DNA of 64,000 nt from the NCBI RefSeq assembly GCF_900105475.1, contig NZ_LT629777.1:3348001-3412000 (forward strand). The letters are read 5' to 3'. The notes under the pieces were generated by a model. It worked only from the letters and a program-made list of their open reading frames with translations, did not search any database and was not told the DNA's origin. The position numbers and the translations under genes were made by a program. Positions 25,435 to 34,727 of this stretch are shown here, piece after piece. This stretch comes from Pseudomonas asplenii (lineage in GTDB: Bacteria; Pseudomonadota; Gammaproteobacteria; Pseudomonadales; Pseudomonadaceae). Each line of letters opens with the position of its first letter. Position 1 is the stretch's first letter.

Positions 25435-25658
25435 TGGCAGTTCTCCAATAACGTCGAGGCGTCGGCTGCCCGCTGACTATTGTCGAAATGCGTGCGTGAA
25501 GAAGGGTGTAGCAAACCTGTGGCACTGAGGCCTTCGCGAGCCGACCGCCCGATCCAGATACATCGGTCGACGAAAGCTATCACGTCGATCTTTGAGCTGT
25601 CCAGTGAGGGGTATAAGTAGCCACTCTGGCGTTCATTACTAGAAAAGAGCACTTCCAT
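25386..25658 (-). CDS. Possible small protein overlapping the recombinase start
   Basis: This is a 90-aa frame with a good AAGG site before its ATG and a plausible beginning (YLYPSLDSSKIDVIAFVDRC). Its last 49 bases overlap the recombinase start, and the later half looks less protein-like. It may be real, truncated by the neighbour, or chance. No function recognised. Confidence 0.35.
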   Translation of the reverse strand: MEVLFSSNERQSGYLYPSLDSSKIDVIAFVDRCIWIGRSAREGLSATGLLHPSSRTHFDNSQRAADASTLLENCQCAFQYIQKTSSATVA

Positions 25659-25853
25659 GTGTATACCTTGAAAGGGTCGCTATCGGCCTCGACGAGGTTG
25701 CTACTCGAAGACATAGGTGTGAACGTGGACGAGCTTATTGAAGAGCTTGGGAAGTACGACCCTGACCTACCAGTGCTGATTCCCAGGTCGGATTGCTCCG
25801 CATTTGAAGGTGCTGTTGCGTGTTATCCAGATGTCGTGCATGAAGGCCTATGA
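25659..25853 (+). CDS. Small protein with a conserved-looking DELIEELGKYDPDLPV block
   Basis: The core VDELIEELGKYDPDLPVLIP is of a type common in small bacterial and phage proteins that bind a partner through one helix and a strand. The GTG at 25659 opens the frame; a GTG at 25719, starting just at the conserved block, is an equally good start. Its TGA overlaps the ATG of the next tiny gene as TGATG, which supports a translated pair. Confidence 0.45.
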   Translation: MYTLKGSLSASTRLLLEDIGVNVDELIEELGKYDPDLPVLIPRSDCSAFEGAVACYPDVVHEGL

Positions 25854-25957
25854 TGGGCTACGAGCCGCTGAGCTGGTTTCCAGGTGAGTCCGATGATCTT
25901 GGTGTAGAAAGGCATCAAGTCGCCGTCATCGACACCAGTCTGCCTATCACAACGTGA
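25853..25957 (+). CDS. Tiny coupled protein, 34 aa
   Basis: The ATG at 25853 overlaps the previous stop (TGATG). The product is acidic (YEPLSWFPGESDDLGVE at the start). It ends 55 bp before the HEPN gene. No function known; the coupling is the only evidence. Confidence 0.4.
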   Translation: MGYEPLSWFPGESDDLGVERHQVAVIDTSLPITT

Positions 25958-26012
25958 GTGAAAATCCCCTAAAGGCGAAAGGATCTCAAAAAGTCTTATA
26001 CAAGGAGTAATT

Positions 26013-27365
26013 GTGAAGCTGGAAATATTAATCTACGACGCGTTAGTCTCACTTAGCAAGGCGCATACTCGTGAGGAAGCATTTTCGCCGAATTTTGATA
26101 CGGCAAAAAGTGGCAGGCAAATGAGCGTTAGTGGCGCTACCGAGAATAAAATTAAGCTTGTATCGTCAGCTCTTCTAAAACTGAACTGGCCGGGCTCTAT
26201 TAAACTTGATTTGAAAGAGCATCATAATTTAGTCAAGAAGGCAGTCGTTGAAAGGTATGACAACTTTTTGAATTTCGGTACATTGCCGTGTACAATCAGA
26301 TACCTGCTGCCTGCTTACTTGAAAGGGGAGATAAAGCAGCTGGTAGCAGAGTTTTCATCTACTCTGCCCAGAGACTTTACATGTCATTTGCCCGCTGCGC
26401 TTACTGGGCTGGAGGGTCATGGGCCTTTTGTTATTGGCCCTGTTACGATTTCCAAAAGTTCAGACTGGATCGATTCTATTGATTTTCCGCCCTCTGCGCT
26501 CGATTACATGGGAGTGGATAATTCTGATTGGCGTGAGAATCTAAAAGCGGCTTTAGTGGATAAAGACTTGCAGCTAAAGCCTTTGAGTGCTTCGCTTTAT
26601 GAGGTGGTGACTAAGTCAAAATGCATGATTAGTGTGACTACTGCAGGTTATGGCAAAGCGCTCTCTCGTAAGCTCTCTACGATTCTGGCACGAACTGCGC
26701 TTGATTCGGCATCACTGATTAGTGGTAATCCCAAGTATTTTAGGAGCTTCACTCTTTATACGGAAAGAAGGCCTCCTATTTTGACGCATAGCATAGTAGA
26801 GACAAATGGATTTCTTTGGAATACGGGGCTCGCATTGTCGGATGAAGTAAATCCATTCCTGCTTCGACCCCAGGATTTGGATCAAAGTCACATTAAATTT
26901 TTCGAGGCTGTATCCAAAATTTTGACAGGCCTTATCGGTAATAGCGATGGATGCCCGGGCCTTTGTCAGAGATGGTCAACCGCACTTGATTGGCATGGTG
27001 AGGCATGTCGAGAGGTAAGTGATCAGATAGCGATTGCAAAGTTTGGAACATGCCTGGATGTGTTGAGCAGTGGAGGTGGCAAGACACGCGCTATATCAAA
27101 AATGGTTTCAAATCTCACGAAAATCCCTGAAGATAAGATTGTTGCTAATTATGATGGGGATTTGACTCTCTATGAGACTATAACCAAGATATATGAGTAT
27201 GGGCGGTCTGAGATTCTACATGGGAATAAAGTTGATAGAATGACTTCTTTTGAGGCGCTAAGGGGGATTTCGGAGTTTTTTTCAAAAATTGCGCTTATTA
27301 AGTCGGCTCTAGCATTTTTAACCTATTCAGGGTCTGACTCAGCGAAGGCGTTTAGCGATATGTGA
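26013..27365 (+). CDS. ApeA-like HEPN-domain protein (candidate abortive-infection effector)
   Basis: The 450-aa protein starts at a GTG with a strong AAGGAG site five bases upstream. Its C-terminal region carries a HEPN-like helical domain: ALDWHGEACREVSDQIAIAK, then YEYGRSEILHGN, which contains an R-x4-H catalytic motif of HEPN ribonucleases. The N-terminal 300 residues look like a large recognition domain (as in ApeA-type proteins, where Apea_N precedes HEPN). ApeA-like proteins cleave RNA on phage infection and stop growth. The gene is AT-rich compared with its neighbours. Function here is inferred from the motif. Confidence 0.72.
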   Translation: MKLEILIYDALVSLSKAHTREEAFSPNFDTAKSGRQMSVSGATENKIKLVSSALLKLNWPGSIKLDLKEHHNLVKKAVVERYDNFLNFGTLPCTIRYLLPAYLKGEIKQLVAEFSSTLPRDFTCHLPAALTGLEGHGPFVIGPVTISKSSDWIDSIDFPPSALDYMGVDNSDWRENLKAALVDKDLQLKPLSASLYEVVTKSKCMISVTTAGYGKALSRKLSTILARTALDSASLISGNPKYFRSFTLYTERRPPILTHSIVETNGFLWNTGLALSDEVNPFLLRPQDLDQSHIKFFEAVSKILTGLIGNSDGCPGLCQRWSTALDWHGEACREVSDQIAIAKFGTCLDVLSSGGGKTRAISKMVSNLTKIPEDKIVANYDGDLTLYETITKIYEYGRSEILHGNKVDRMTSFEALRGISEFFSKIALIKSALAFLTYSGSDSAKAFSDM

Positions 27366-27872
27366 TTCTTCTCTAGGTTGCTCCTAGTGCTTTGCATTCG
27401 GATTGATATTTAGGCTTACACGGTAGTTATCTGGGCCGTTCACCGGGGCACGGCATACCAGCCGTGTGGCCTTCTTGGTTGGCCAGCTAGAGCGAGCCAT
27501 TTTGTAATGTCATGCCAGTTTTTCAGTTATTCAACAGCTGTTCCAAATACTCGAGCGAGTGGGTTACCAGTAGGTGTGCCAGCATACTGCACCTTCATAC
27601 CTTCCAATTTTGCCGAGCGGCGCCCCCAGATAGAAGGCTTAATCCATGGAGAGCATTCACTAACTGCTAGGTGTCGGCGATCTCGTCAGCGATGTTCAAC
27701 CAGGCGGAGCTGATCTGTTTCGCTCGGGCTCCTGCGGCGTCTCTAGGAAACCAGGCTCAACACACGCCCCAAATGCATAACTTGTAGTGTCATCTGCGGG
27801 TACTTCTCTATGCCTAGGGCCAATCAGATGGTTGAGCTCGTGCCGGCGAGCAATGATTTAATCCAGGATTTA
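27366..27872. other. Gene-free stretch between the HEPN gene and the recombinase operon
   Basis: About 500 bp without a supported gene. Short open stretches on both strands have no start context and no recognisable protein. It may be a decayed gene; a minus-strand segment near 27680-27740 (SAWLNIADEIADT) looks faintly protein-like. The recombinase operon ends at its right side without an obvious terminator. Confidence 0.4.
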
Positions 27873-28022
27873 CTAAGGATTCATCGAAAGCCCACCTCGG
27901 TCAGTCACATAGTAGTTGTCCATTTTGTTGACGGCATCGATGAATGAACACTCTTGCTTCTTCTCCCAGCCACTCCGTTTACCTGGCCACAAAAAATTGA
28001 AGATCTTGTCCAGGGAGCTCAT
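27873..28022 (-). CDS. Fifth gene of the recombinase operon, 49-aa protein
   Basis: The ATG at 28022 overlaps the stop of the 130-aa gene as ATGA, the same junction that links the genes upstream of it. The product is a small aromatic- and charge-rich peptide: SSLDKIFNFLWPGKRSGWEK, then IDAVNKMDNYYVTDRGGLSM. There is no known motif. The conserved style of coupling is the evidence that it is translated as part of the operon. It is easily missed because of its length. Confidence 0.6.
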   Translation of the reverse strand: MSSLDKIFNFLWPGKRSGWEKKQECSFIDAVNKMDNYYVTDRGGLSMNP

Positions 28023-28411
28023 TTTTCCGCAGCATTTCTGTTCTTTTCCTTCTTCGTAGCGATGTTCGTCACGTTGCTCAACGCAGAAAGATCTTTCTCC
28101 AACTCATCAATCTGAGAAATAAGCATCAATTCCCTGGCCAAGCTCTCGTGATAAAGATCTTTGAACAGCTTTTGAGCGCCCCTGTTAGGTTTTGCGCTAT
28201 CTTCTTGTTGCTGCTTGGCCCTAGCGGCCTTGATCTTCGGAATTAGCTGATCAAAGCAGCTCCGTGTTTTTTTGATTGAGCCTTTGTTGCGACCAGCCTC
28301 TACGGCGACAGAGTCGTTGGTGATTTTCGTCCCCGGTGAAACCTTAATAGGCACATTGTCGATCAACCGTTGAAGAGCTGCTTCGTAATGCTTAATGATG
28401 TCGGAAATCAT
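28019..28411 (-). CDS. TnpC/GmtX-like accessory protein of the recombinase module
   Basis: The 130-aa protein has a segment typical of a small HTH-like DNA-binding unit (TKITNDSVAVEAGRNKGSIK), then a long charged coiled coil (ELMLISQIDELEKDLSAL). Tn554 TnpC (about 125 aa) and related accessory proteins accompany two or more tyrosine recombinases in the same way and steer orientation and efficiency of insertion. Its start overlaps the stop of the upstream recombinase as ATGA. The likeness to TnpC is by size, layout and position; I cannot confirm homology. Confidence 0.7.
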   Translation of the reverse strand: MISDIIKHYEAALQRLIDNVPIKVSPGTKITNDSVAVEAGRNKGSIKKTRSCFDQLIPKIKAARAKQQQEDSAKPNRGAQKLFKDLYHESLARELMLISQIDELEKDLSALSNVTNIATKKEKNRNAAEK

Positions 28412-30333
28412 GCCGCAACCTTTGAGATTTTATTTTTGAAGAACAGGAGCATGTTGAGTTTTGTTTGCTCGGTGTTGTGGGCAAATGTGCCCTCAGCGGT
28501 GCTCTCGATGATTTTTGCTTGAATAAGAATGGTTTGGTCGAGCTTTTTTTCTTTAATGCAGGCGCTATTACAATCTACACAGGTAACGTAGTTGTGGTGC
28601 GCTCGCTCTTTGCACTCCCCGATCTTAAAGCAGCCCCCCAGGATCGTCTCTTTATATGAAAGGAGTCCTTTTTTAACCTTGGTTAGGGTTTCTTGGAAGT
28701 TTGTAACGATGTTAGTGGTATATTCTTTTTTGACGTTGCGTTCATACCAGGTGCCAGCAGCACCGTATAATCTAGATTTTTCCATTATAACGTCTTTAAG
28801 GAAAAGGCTAGCTTCGGCATTAACCGTCTGGGCTTGGAAGAATTCGGCCAAGTCAGGATTTTGCTCGGAGAAAAGGAACTTGGCAGTAGTGAAGCCTTTT
28901 GTGTAATAGATGGACATCTGCAGGAGGGTGTGATGAAGCATCCGCTTCAACGAAGGCAGCGATACCAAGCCGCTCTGTGCTGCATATACGGCCATTGATC
29001 GCCTGAACTGATGGGTCGTCAGGTTCCAGTTCTGTCCTACTTGGAAATCTGGGTTGGCAGCCCAATTTCTGAGTGGGTCGAGCATTACGAGTTCCTCGTA
29101 ATCACTATCTGTAATTATTACCTCGGGGAAGGTCTCCTCCATACGGTTGGGGTTTAGAGCTCCTTGATATAGCTCAGTGTCTTTTTGTTTTTTTTCATAT
29201 TCATTGGCTACCGGGAGATATGATACTGAAAGGAATAGCCGGTTTTCGGTGTTAATGCAAGCTGGCATGTATGTTTTTATAAGTCGAGTTATGCTTAGGG
29301 CGCATTGATAAGGGAGTAGAATTGACTTAGACGTAATCCATTTGGCAGGACGCGGCTCTTTTGTTAGCTTGATTGTCAGCCCCGACACGGTATAAGTATT
29401 AGGCCCGATTTTTTTTATGCACCCCTCTTTTAATAAGTAGGCTTCGCGCTCTCGCATTGCGGTGAATACATGAATCAGCATCTTGGCGGCATAGTTACAC
29501 CTGCTGATGAAATTGCTTACATTTGAAAGCTGCCTCATTTCATACTTGTCACGAATTTCAGATAGGCCACATTCTTCCATTGCTACCTTAAATTGAACGT
29601 TAGGTTTGTTCGGGTCTCCAGACTTTCGTTTGAACCGACCGTAGAACCGGTTTAATCCTACGCGGCGGTTCAGTTCAGCGAGGTTCGACTCGTTGGCTTG
29701 ATACTCTTGAAGCAAAGAGGTGTAGTGGGAGATTTTCTCGAACAAAATACGCCCAGGAATAACGGGGAATTGCTCGGACTCGTCCTCTGAATCGCGAATT
29801 GCACGGTCGAGTATTTTGGTTACAGTTGTAGATACGGAGAATATATCTTCGGAAATCACCTTGTTGATGATCATCTGAAGAGTTCTAAGAGTAGTGTAGG
29901 ATTTTACTTTGGAAAGAAATGACTCGAAGTGGATAGGATGTTCTAGCAGTTCAGATAGCGTGATGCCTTTTTTCGTGGCGTGATTGCAGAGCATGCGAAG
30001 ATCAGTTAAGAATGAGCGTACCGTATCGATACTAGGATAGGAACCGGTTCTGGAGGAGGGTCGATTGATCCAAACTGCTACAATCTTTCGCGCATGCTCC
30101 AGATTTTTAATCTCAAGTTCGGTAGTTTGCCTGAACTTGCGGTAGCTGATGTAAGCCTTTCGGTTCTGGTGGCTTCTTAGTGTCGGCGTCTGCCATTCGA
30201 TATCCCCGACAATGCTCAGAATATTTCCATGTATGTCCCTGCTAATCACGGTTGCTGGTGTGATCAGGCAAGCGGGGATACCCATGTATGCATCGAGGTC
30301 GTGCTGGAGTGGTACGGTGGAAGAGAGTTTCAT
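28408..30333 (-). CDS. Large tyrosine recombinase, third of the trio (all catalytic residues present)
   Basis: The 641-aa protein carries a complete set of tyrosine-recombinase residues: Arg in TAMREREAYLL (about residue 292), His/Arg in THQFRRSMAVYA (about 443), and His and Tyr in KRMLHHTLLQMSIYYTKG (about 470-477). After the catalytic domain comes a Cys cluster (GECKERAHHNYVTCVDCNSA, about 570-590), probably a zinc-binding DNA-contact module. The N-terminal 250 residues are a long SAM-like and extra DNA-binding part. Start and stop overlap the neighbours as ATGA. In size and Cys tail it is like Tn554 TnpB. Confidence 0.82.
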   Translation of the reverse strand: MKLSSTVPLQHDLDAYMGIPACLITPATVISRDIHGNILSIVGDIEWQTPTLRSHQNRKAYISYRKFRQTTELEIKNLEHARKIVAVWINRPSSRTGSYPSIDTVRSFLTDLRMLCNHATKKGITLSELLEHPIHFESFLSKVKSYTTLRTLQMIINKVISEDIFSVSTTVTKILDRAIRDSEDESEQFPVIPGRILFEKISHYTSLLQEYQANESNLAELNRRVGLNRFYGRFKRKSGDPNKPNVQFKVAMEECGLSEIRDKYEMRQLSNVSNFISRCNYAAKMLIHVFTAMREREAYLLKEGCIKKIGPNTYTVSGLTIKLTKEPRPAKWITSKSILLPYQCALSITRLIKTYMPACINTENRLFLSVSYLPVANEYEKKQKDTELYQGALNPNRMEETFPEVIITDSDYEELVMLDPLRNWAANPDFQVGQNWNLTTHQFRRSMAVYAAQSGLVSLPSLKRMLHHTLLQMSIYYTKGFTTAKFLFSEQNPDLAEFFQAQTVNAEASLFLKDVIMEKSRLYGAAGTWYERNVKKEYTTNIVTNFQETLTKVKKGLLSYKETILGGCFKIGECKERAHHNYVTCVDCNSACIKEKKLDQTILIQAKIIESTAEGTFAHNTEQTKLNMLLFFKNKISKVAA

Positions 30334-32237
30334 TGAATGGCTCCGAAATGGACTAATTGATTAAGTAAAGCTGCCCAGTATTCAGAGAGATCTTCATGGT
30401 CGAATACTGAGGCCTGGATGGTCGAGACTCTGTCGTCCAGCTCTGGAGATATGTTGCTAATGCTTGTCAAGATTGATTCAATTCGTGCAGCAGTGGGGCC
30501 ATTTAATTTGTTGAATTCTTCAACCGTAGTGGATTGCTGGCGGATCTCGTTCAAAAAATATTTTAGGCTCAAAAGCTTCTTAAGATCATTGTCCGTAGCG
30601 TGCACAACGAAGTTATTGCAAAAAAGACATGTTATAAAGTTGTTGCAAGCAGGTTGGCTAATCTCCGAATCGATCTCCGCCACAGGTATGGAATGGCCGG
30701 GTTTAACGCAGTGGCCAGAAGGGATGCTTTGTTGACGCTTTCGAGTTGCAGCCTTGATGGCCTTCGATAGCAGATTGTAGAACGCGCTGATTTCTTTAGT
30801 GGCTACATCATCTTCAGCTGATGAGTATGCCTTGGCGATAGTGCCAATTCGGCTTTGTAGAAGTTGACTTGTCACAATAAGCCCGTATTCTTTGAGTAGA
30901 TAGTTGGACTTGTAATGGCGCAGTTGACGGTAGCCGATTTTTGGAAACTCTTTGTCGATAAATAACCGCATCGCAGACACCAGCTTTGACAGGCAGCCCC
31001 TCTGTAAGGGTCTGACCCGATCTTCTGGCATCACTGGGACATGCAGGAAGAGGTATTTAGAAGGGTAGTTGCTGGTGATTAGTGCTCTCAGGTCAAGGTA
31101 CTCTTCAAATTGCTTGATAAACTGCGTAGCGATGGTAAAGCTCTGACGCTTATTTCCTGCCCGCCATTTCACAGTCCTGAATCCTTGTTGGGCTGGCACA
31201 ACATCGTATTTGCCAGTGTGCCACTCAAGGTCAGCTATTTGCTTTTCATTAATTGCGGTGTTGGCCTCGAATAAGAGAAGAAAGCAGTCGTGTGCCCATT
31301 TGGCGAGTCGGTGCCTATGTTGGGTCAAAACGGCAGGGTTTGTATTCTCTATCTCGAGCGATTCTAGACCTTTTCTGTAGCGCTTTTTACGAACCTTCGG
31401 TTGGTTTGGAATCAACGTGCCAGTGTTATAGTCCCAGATTTCATTTGTCCCCCAGAGCGGAGCGAAATTTCTGGGTTGGCAGAAATTTTCGTGAGGCACT
31501 ATCCAATTCATTTTGCCAAACAATTTAATTTGAAATGGGTATCTCCGGAGGTTTGTTAGTGAATTTGTGATTCCGCTAAAGATTTCAGAAGAAATCGCCA
31601 GGGCATGCGATAACTCATCCTCCTTGGGGACTTTTGTCTCATTCTTGGGAGGGGCGTTAGTGTTGACGTAAACTCTGGGAAGCGCCTGCTTGAAATGTCT
31701 CTCTGTGTCGGGAAAAAGTGACTTTATGATGCTGAATGCGTAGACCTGCTTCCCGGCTGCCGTTGTGTCTGCGCACTTTCCAGATGCCCACTGGTTGTAG
31801 ACGATATTGGAATATGATGAGTAGCATTCGTAATAAATTTGATCACTCTTTAAGAGGTTTTGATAACCATTACTGTACGCCCATTCGAAATGTTGATTCA
31901 GTTGGCGAGATCTGGCCATTAATGTTATAGGTCTGATTTCTCCAGTTTTGACTTCGTCAATTATGGCTCTGGCCCATCCATCAAGCGCTTTAGCTTTATC
32001 AAGGCAAAAGTCGTTCGAGTCACAGCTATAAAGTGAACTTCCGCTGATCCGATGTCTCTGTGTAAAGCAGTGTGATCCCACATGGAAAATTTCTTCGTCA
32101 ACTGCTAAGAAGGCAACGTTTTGAATCCCTGATACGTCGATGATTCTGTGAATTTCGATCATGGACGTATTAATAATGTCAATGAGCACGATGTTTGGGT
32201 TGCTGCGTAGTATTGAGCGGACTTTATGAGAAAACAT
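30330..32237 (-). CDS. Large tyrosine recombinase-like protein, second of the trio (degenerate active site)
   Basis: The 635-aa protein aligns by layout with its downstream neighbour: catalytic-like core at about residues 325-480 and a Cys cluster near 510-545 (PACNNFITCLFCNNFVVHA). The core is degraded. The first Arg position reads INEKQIADLEW, the His-x-x-Arg motif reads YRQLRHYKSN, and the GH before the Tyr reads GTIAKAYSSA. Some family members act as structural partners of an active recombinase, which fits here. It overlaps the first recombinase by 14 bases and the third by 4. Confidence 0.78.
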   Translation of the reverse strand: MFSHKVRSILRSNPNIVLIDIINTSMIEIHRIIDVSGIQNVAFLAVDEEIFHVGSHCFTQRHRISGSSLYSCDSNDFCLDKAKALDGWARAIIDEVKTGEIRPITLMARSRQLNQHFEWAYSNGYQNLLKSDQIYYECYSSYSNIVYNQWASGKCADTTAAGKQVYAFSIIKSLFPDTERHFKQALPRVYVNTNAPPKNETKVPKEDELSHALAISSEIFSGITNSLTNLRRYPFQIKLFGKMNWIVPHENFCQPRNFAPLWGTNEIWDYNTGTLIPNQPKVRKKRYRKGLESLEIENTNPAVLTQHRHRLAKWAHDCFLLLFEANTAINEKQIADLEWHTGKYDVVPAQQGFRTVKWRAGNKRQSFTIATQFIKQFEEYLDLRALITSNYPSKYLFLHVPVMPEDRVRPLQRGCLSKLVSAMRLFIDKEFPKIGYRQLRHYKSNYLLKEYGLIVTSQLLQSRIGTIAKAYSSAEDDVATKEISAFYNLLSKAIKAATRKRQQSIPSGHCVKPGHSIPVAEIDSEISQPACNNFITCLFCNNFVVHATDNDLKKLLSLKYFLNEIRQQSTTVEEFNKLNGPTAARIESILTSISNISPELDDRVSTIQASVFDHEDLSEYWAALLNQLVHFGAIQ

Positions 32238-33714
32238 AGCTTTCCGCCAAGGACTGAAGATGGAGTTCGAAGTCGCTCTGCGCCTGTATTGCGATATTTT
32301 TCATTTCGCGGTAGCGGAAGTAGCGTTGCGTTGTAGTAATGTCGCTATGCCCCATTCTTCCTTGTACGTGAGTTAACACAGCATAAATCCGGTCGGCATC
32401 ACCGTTAGGAATCCCTTTCATTTTTTGGTCGATTTCATTCATGCAGAAGCACGCTCTTAGATTATGGAATCTAAATTTGAATGGTGTCTCTGTTTGGTTT
32501 ATTAAAGGCTGTAATTTTTTTGAGGAAAATTGACGGACTGAATATCCTTCCTGGATTGGCCTGCCTTGACCCCTCTCAGTATCCTTCTTAGAGATGTAGT
32601 ATGGGTTGCCATGTTGAGTTAGAAATACATACTGCTCGCCATCATTTTTAATTGAAGCCTTGGCTGCTCGTCTTTTATGTCTCTCCGAGTTTATGTAAGC
32701 GTAAAGAAGGGCGTTTAACCAAGCTGGAATATATATGACCATGGATTTTTCTAGTTTGTTATCAACCAGCGTCCCACGACCTACCTTTACTGCGGTTTCG
32801 TTGGTTTTTACGTTTTCGGGATCCATAATGTTGGAGCAGCGTATTGTGTAAGTTGTGCTGAGTCTTGATCCTGTAAATATAGAAAGAAGGAAGGTCAAAA
32901 ACATTTCGGTATTACCGCTCACCACCAATGCTTGGATTAGTGCAGTTTGCTGCTCTTGGCTATACGGATAGAGCTTTCCTTCATCAACGACATACTCACC
33001 GGTTGACTCTTCGGTAGTTTTTTTGATTCTTAGATCAGTAGTAACTACTGGCTTGTTTCGATAGAATCCCCTCTTGTCCTGATAGGGGATTTTACGGACA
33101 ACTTCTTGCCACAATGCTTCGGTGGGGTGGTAGTCGTACCGACCTTGCATCCAGCGATAAAAGTTAACGACTGCAGAAATTCGTCCGTTTGCAGTGCTGG
33201 CTGCAATTTCATTCAGGTTGACCTTAAGGCTTAACTCTGCCTTGTAATGGTATGTCGGGCGCGCGCCTATTCGTTTGGGCGTCGCAAGATAATCTACGCC
33301 GTCTTGTGCAAGCGTATTCATATAGTCGACAAGACCCTTGGCATAGCCTTTCAATGTTTGATCTGATGGCGCGTCAAAATCCGTCGCCCTTGCCAGTATG
33401 TAAAGCGTTCCATGTTTCCAGATGGAACCGTCGGGGTTAAGGATTACCGGGACGTTCCTGGCTTCTGCAGCTCCACCACTACCCTTGAACGGTGTGATGA
33501 AATACTTACCCACCAAGGTAGCTTTGAGCTCCGAGCCATCCTCATCGTCAGCGATGTTCGACTTTCTGAACAACGACACGAGCGGCAAAGTCACGTACCG
33601 GTATTTTCTAACTGGCAATTTTCTCGGGGTTTTATTGACGATTGACGGCATGCTCAATAGCGCGATCATGAAATATGTGGGGTGATTTAAGTTTTCATTG
33701 TCAGGCTCTGTCAA
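32224..33714 (-). CDS. Tyrosine recombinase, first gene of the island integration operon
   Basis: The 496-aa protein has all tyrosine-recombinase residues: FTGSRLSTTYTIR (Arg, about residue 282), FHNLRACFCMNEI (His/Arg, about 417) and GRMGHSDITTTQRYFRY (GH and Tyr, about 455-461). The first start in frame is a TTG at 33714; later ATGs (for example MIALLSMPS) are possible, as no strong ribosome site is seen. The gene is AT-rich. It is the promoter-proximal member of the five-gene operon and is likely the main integrase, comparable to Tn554 TnpA or the recombinase of gamma-mobile-trio elements. Confidence 0.85.
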   Translation of the reverse strand: MTEPDNENLNHPTYFMIALLSMPSIVNKTPRKLPVRKYRYVTLPLVSLFRKSNIADDEDGSELKATLVGKYFITPFKGSGGAAEARNVPVILNPDGSIWKHGTLYILARATDFDAPSDQTLKGYAKGLVDYMNTLAQDGVDYLATPKRIGARPTYHYKAELSLKVNLNEIAASTANGRISAVVNFYRWMQGRYDYHPTEALWQEVVRKIPYQDKRGFYRNKPVVTTDLRIKKTTEESTGEYVVDEGKLYPYSQEQQTALIQALVVSGNTEMFLTFLLSIFTGSRLSTTYTIRCSNIMDPENVKTNETAVKVGRGTLVDNKLEKSMVIYIPAWLNALLYAYINSERHKRRAAKASIKNDGEQYVFLTQHGNPYYISKKDTERGQGRPIQEGYSVRQFSSKKLQPLINQTETPFKFRFHNLRACFCMNEIDQKMKGIPNGDADRIYAVLTHVQGRMGHSDITTTQRYFRYREMKNIAIQAQSDFELHLQSLAESYVFS

Positions 33715-33764
33715 GAGGTATTTAGAGTATGCGGAAAGTACACTCTTAGTTGTGCGATTGTTTA

Positions 33765-33793
33765 TACATAATAATTTATTGATAAATTGACAA
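33765..33793 (-). promoter_or_regulatory. Promoter of the recombinase operon
   Basis: On the minus strand TTGTCA (33788-33793) and TATGTA (33765-33770) are spaced by exactly 17 bp, in a very AT-rich stretch 50 bp upstream of the first recombinase. The AT-rich sequence would also suit binding by MvaT-type silencers. Confidence 0.5.
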
Positions 33794-34727
33794 GTTGGTT
33801 TGTTGTACGCGCCTGACTATTGCCTTTGTCGAGTTATCTGCCAGGCCTTGAACCCTGCGGGCCTCGTTAGCGAGGGCGGTATTCATACAAAAAAGTTTTT
33901 GTGCGGATGGATATTATTAAATGTTTGGATAAACACATTTCTGGATTTTTTTTTTCGTGCTTGAAATTAGTCGTACCGCTGACGAACGGTTGATGGCCTG
34001 CCTCATGTTGGACGTTACTGCCCTGATGCTTGGAGGGAGTTTGGAAGCCCTGATGGCAGGTTCAGGTTTCTGGTCACCTCACGCCTGAAGCTGGTAGCCA
34101 CCTACGCTCAGCTCAACCGGTGTCTATGGCTAGCTACAATGGCGGCGGAGCGTTTATCACGGGACTGATTGTTTTAGGTTCGCTTGTGCTCGCAGCAGTT
34201 GCGACTCTAAAAGCGTGGATGACGGCTCCAGCAGCATGGTAGGCGGCGGGGGCCTAGTGCAGCTTTTCGCTCGTCAGCACGCTCCACACTACTAATCATG
34301 AGCAATGCAGCATGGTTGAGTATCGTTGATCTCTTACCTCTTACCTCGCATCTGCCTGAAGCAGTAGTAGCTTTATTCCAAGCGGCATTCTGAAGCCCAC
34401 CGGTCTAAGGGAGTCTGCTACCAGACTATTAGCTGAGGCTATCGGTAGGCTGAGACCGGTTGGCTACCCTCCCTAAGTCATTAGAGGCACCTGTGGGTTT
34501 ACGGACTGGGTGCAGCAGGCGGTGTTGGTAGGCGATGGCTGCACCGAAGCCCCTGCTGACAATCTGGGTGAGTGAGGACTTGAAACTGTAGGTGAGGGCA
34601 GCACTCTGCTGATGGCATTGAAAAGGAGGGATGCTACCAGGCTCTGTTTTGCTCGGAAGGGATGCGAAGAAGGGGAGGGAGTAGGAGAGAGTCTAGTGAA
34701 ATGGCATGTCCATTTTTTAGATTATCT
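33794..34727. other. Island-end stretch with no confident gene
   Basis: About 930 bp. I see only very short ORFs. One at 34126-34242 (plus) encodes 38 residues with a clean hydrophobic helix (FITGLIVLGSLVLAAVATLK) and could be a small membrane peptide, but has no ribosome site. A 31-codon ORF at 34298-34393 is weaker. From 34610 to 34700 the plus strand is strongly purine-rich (for example GAAGAAGGGGAGGGAGTAGG). This region between operon and chromosome junction probably holds recombinase-binding sites. Confidence 0.45.
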
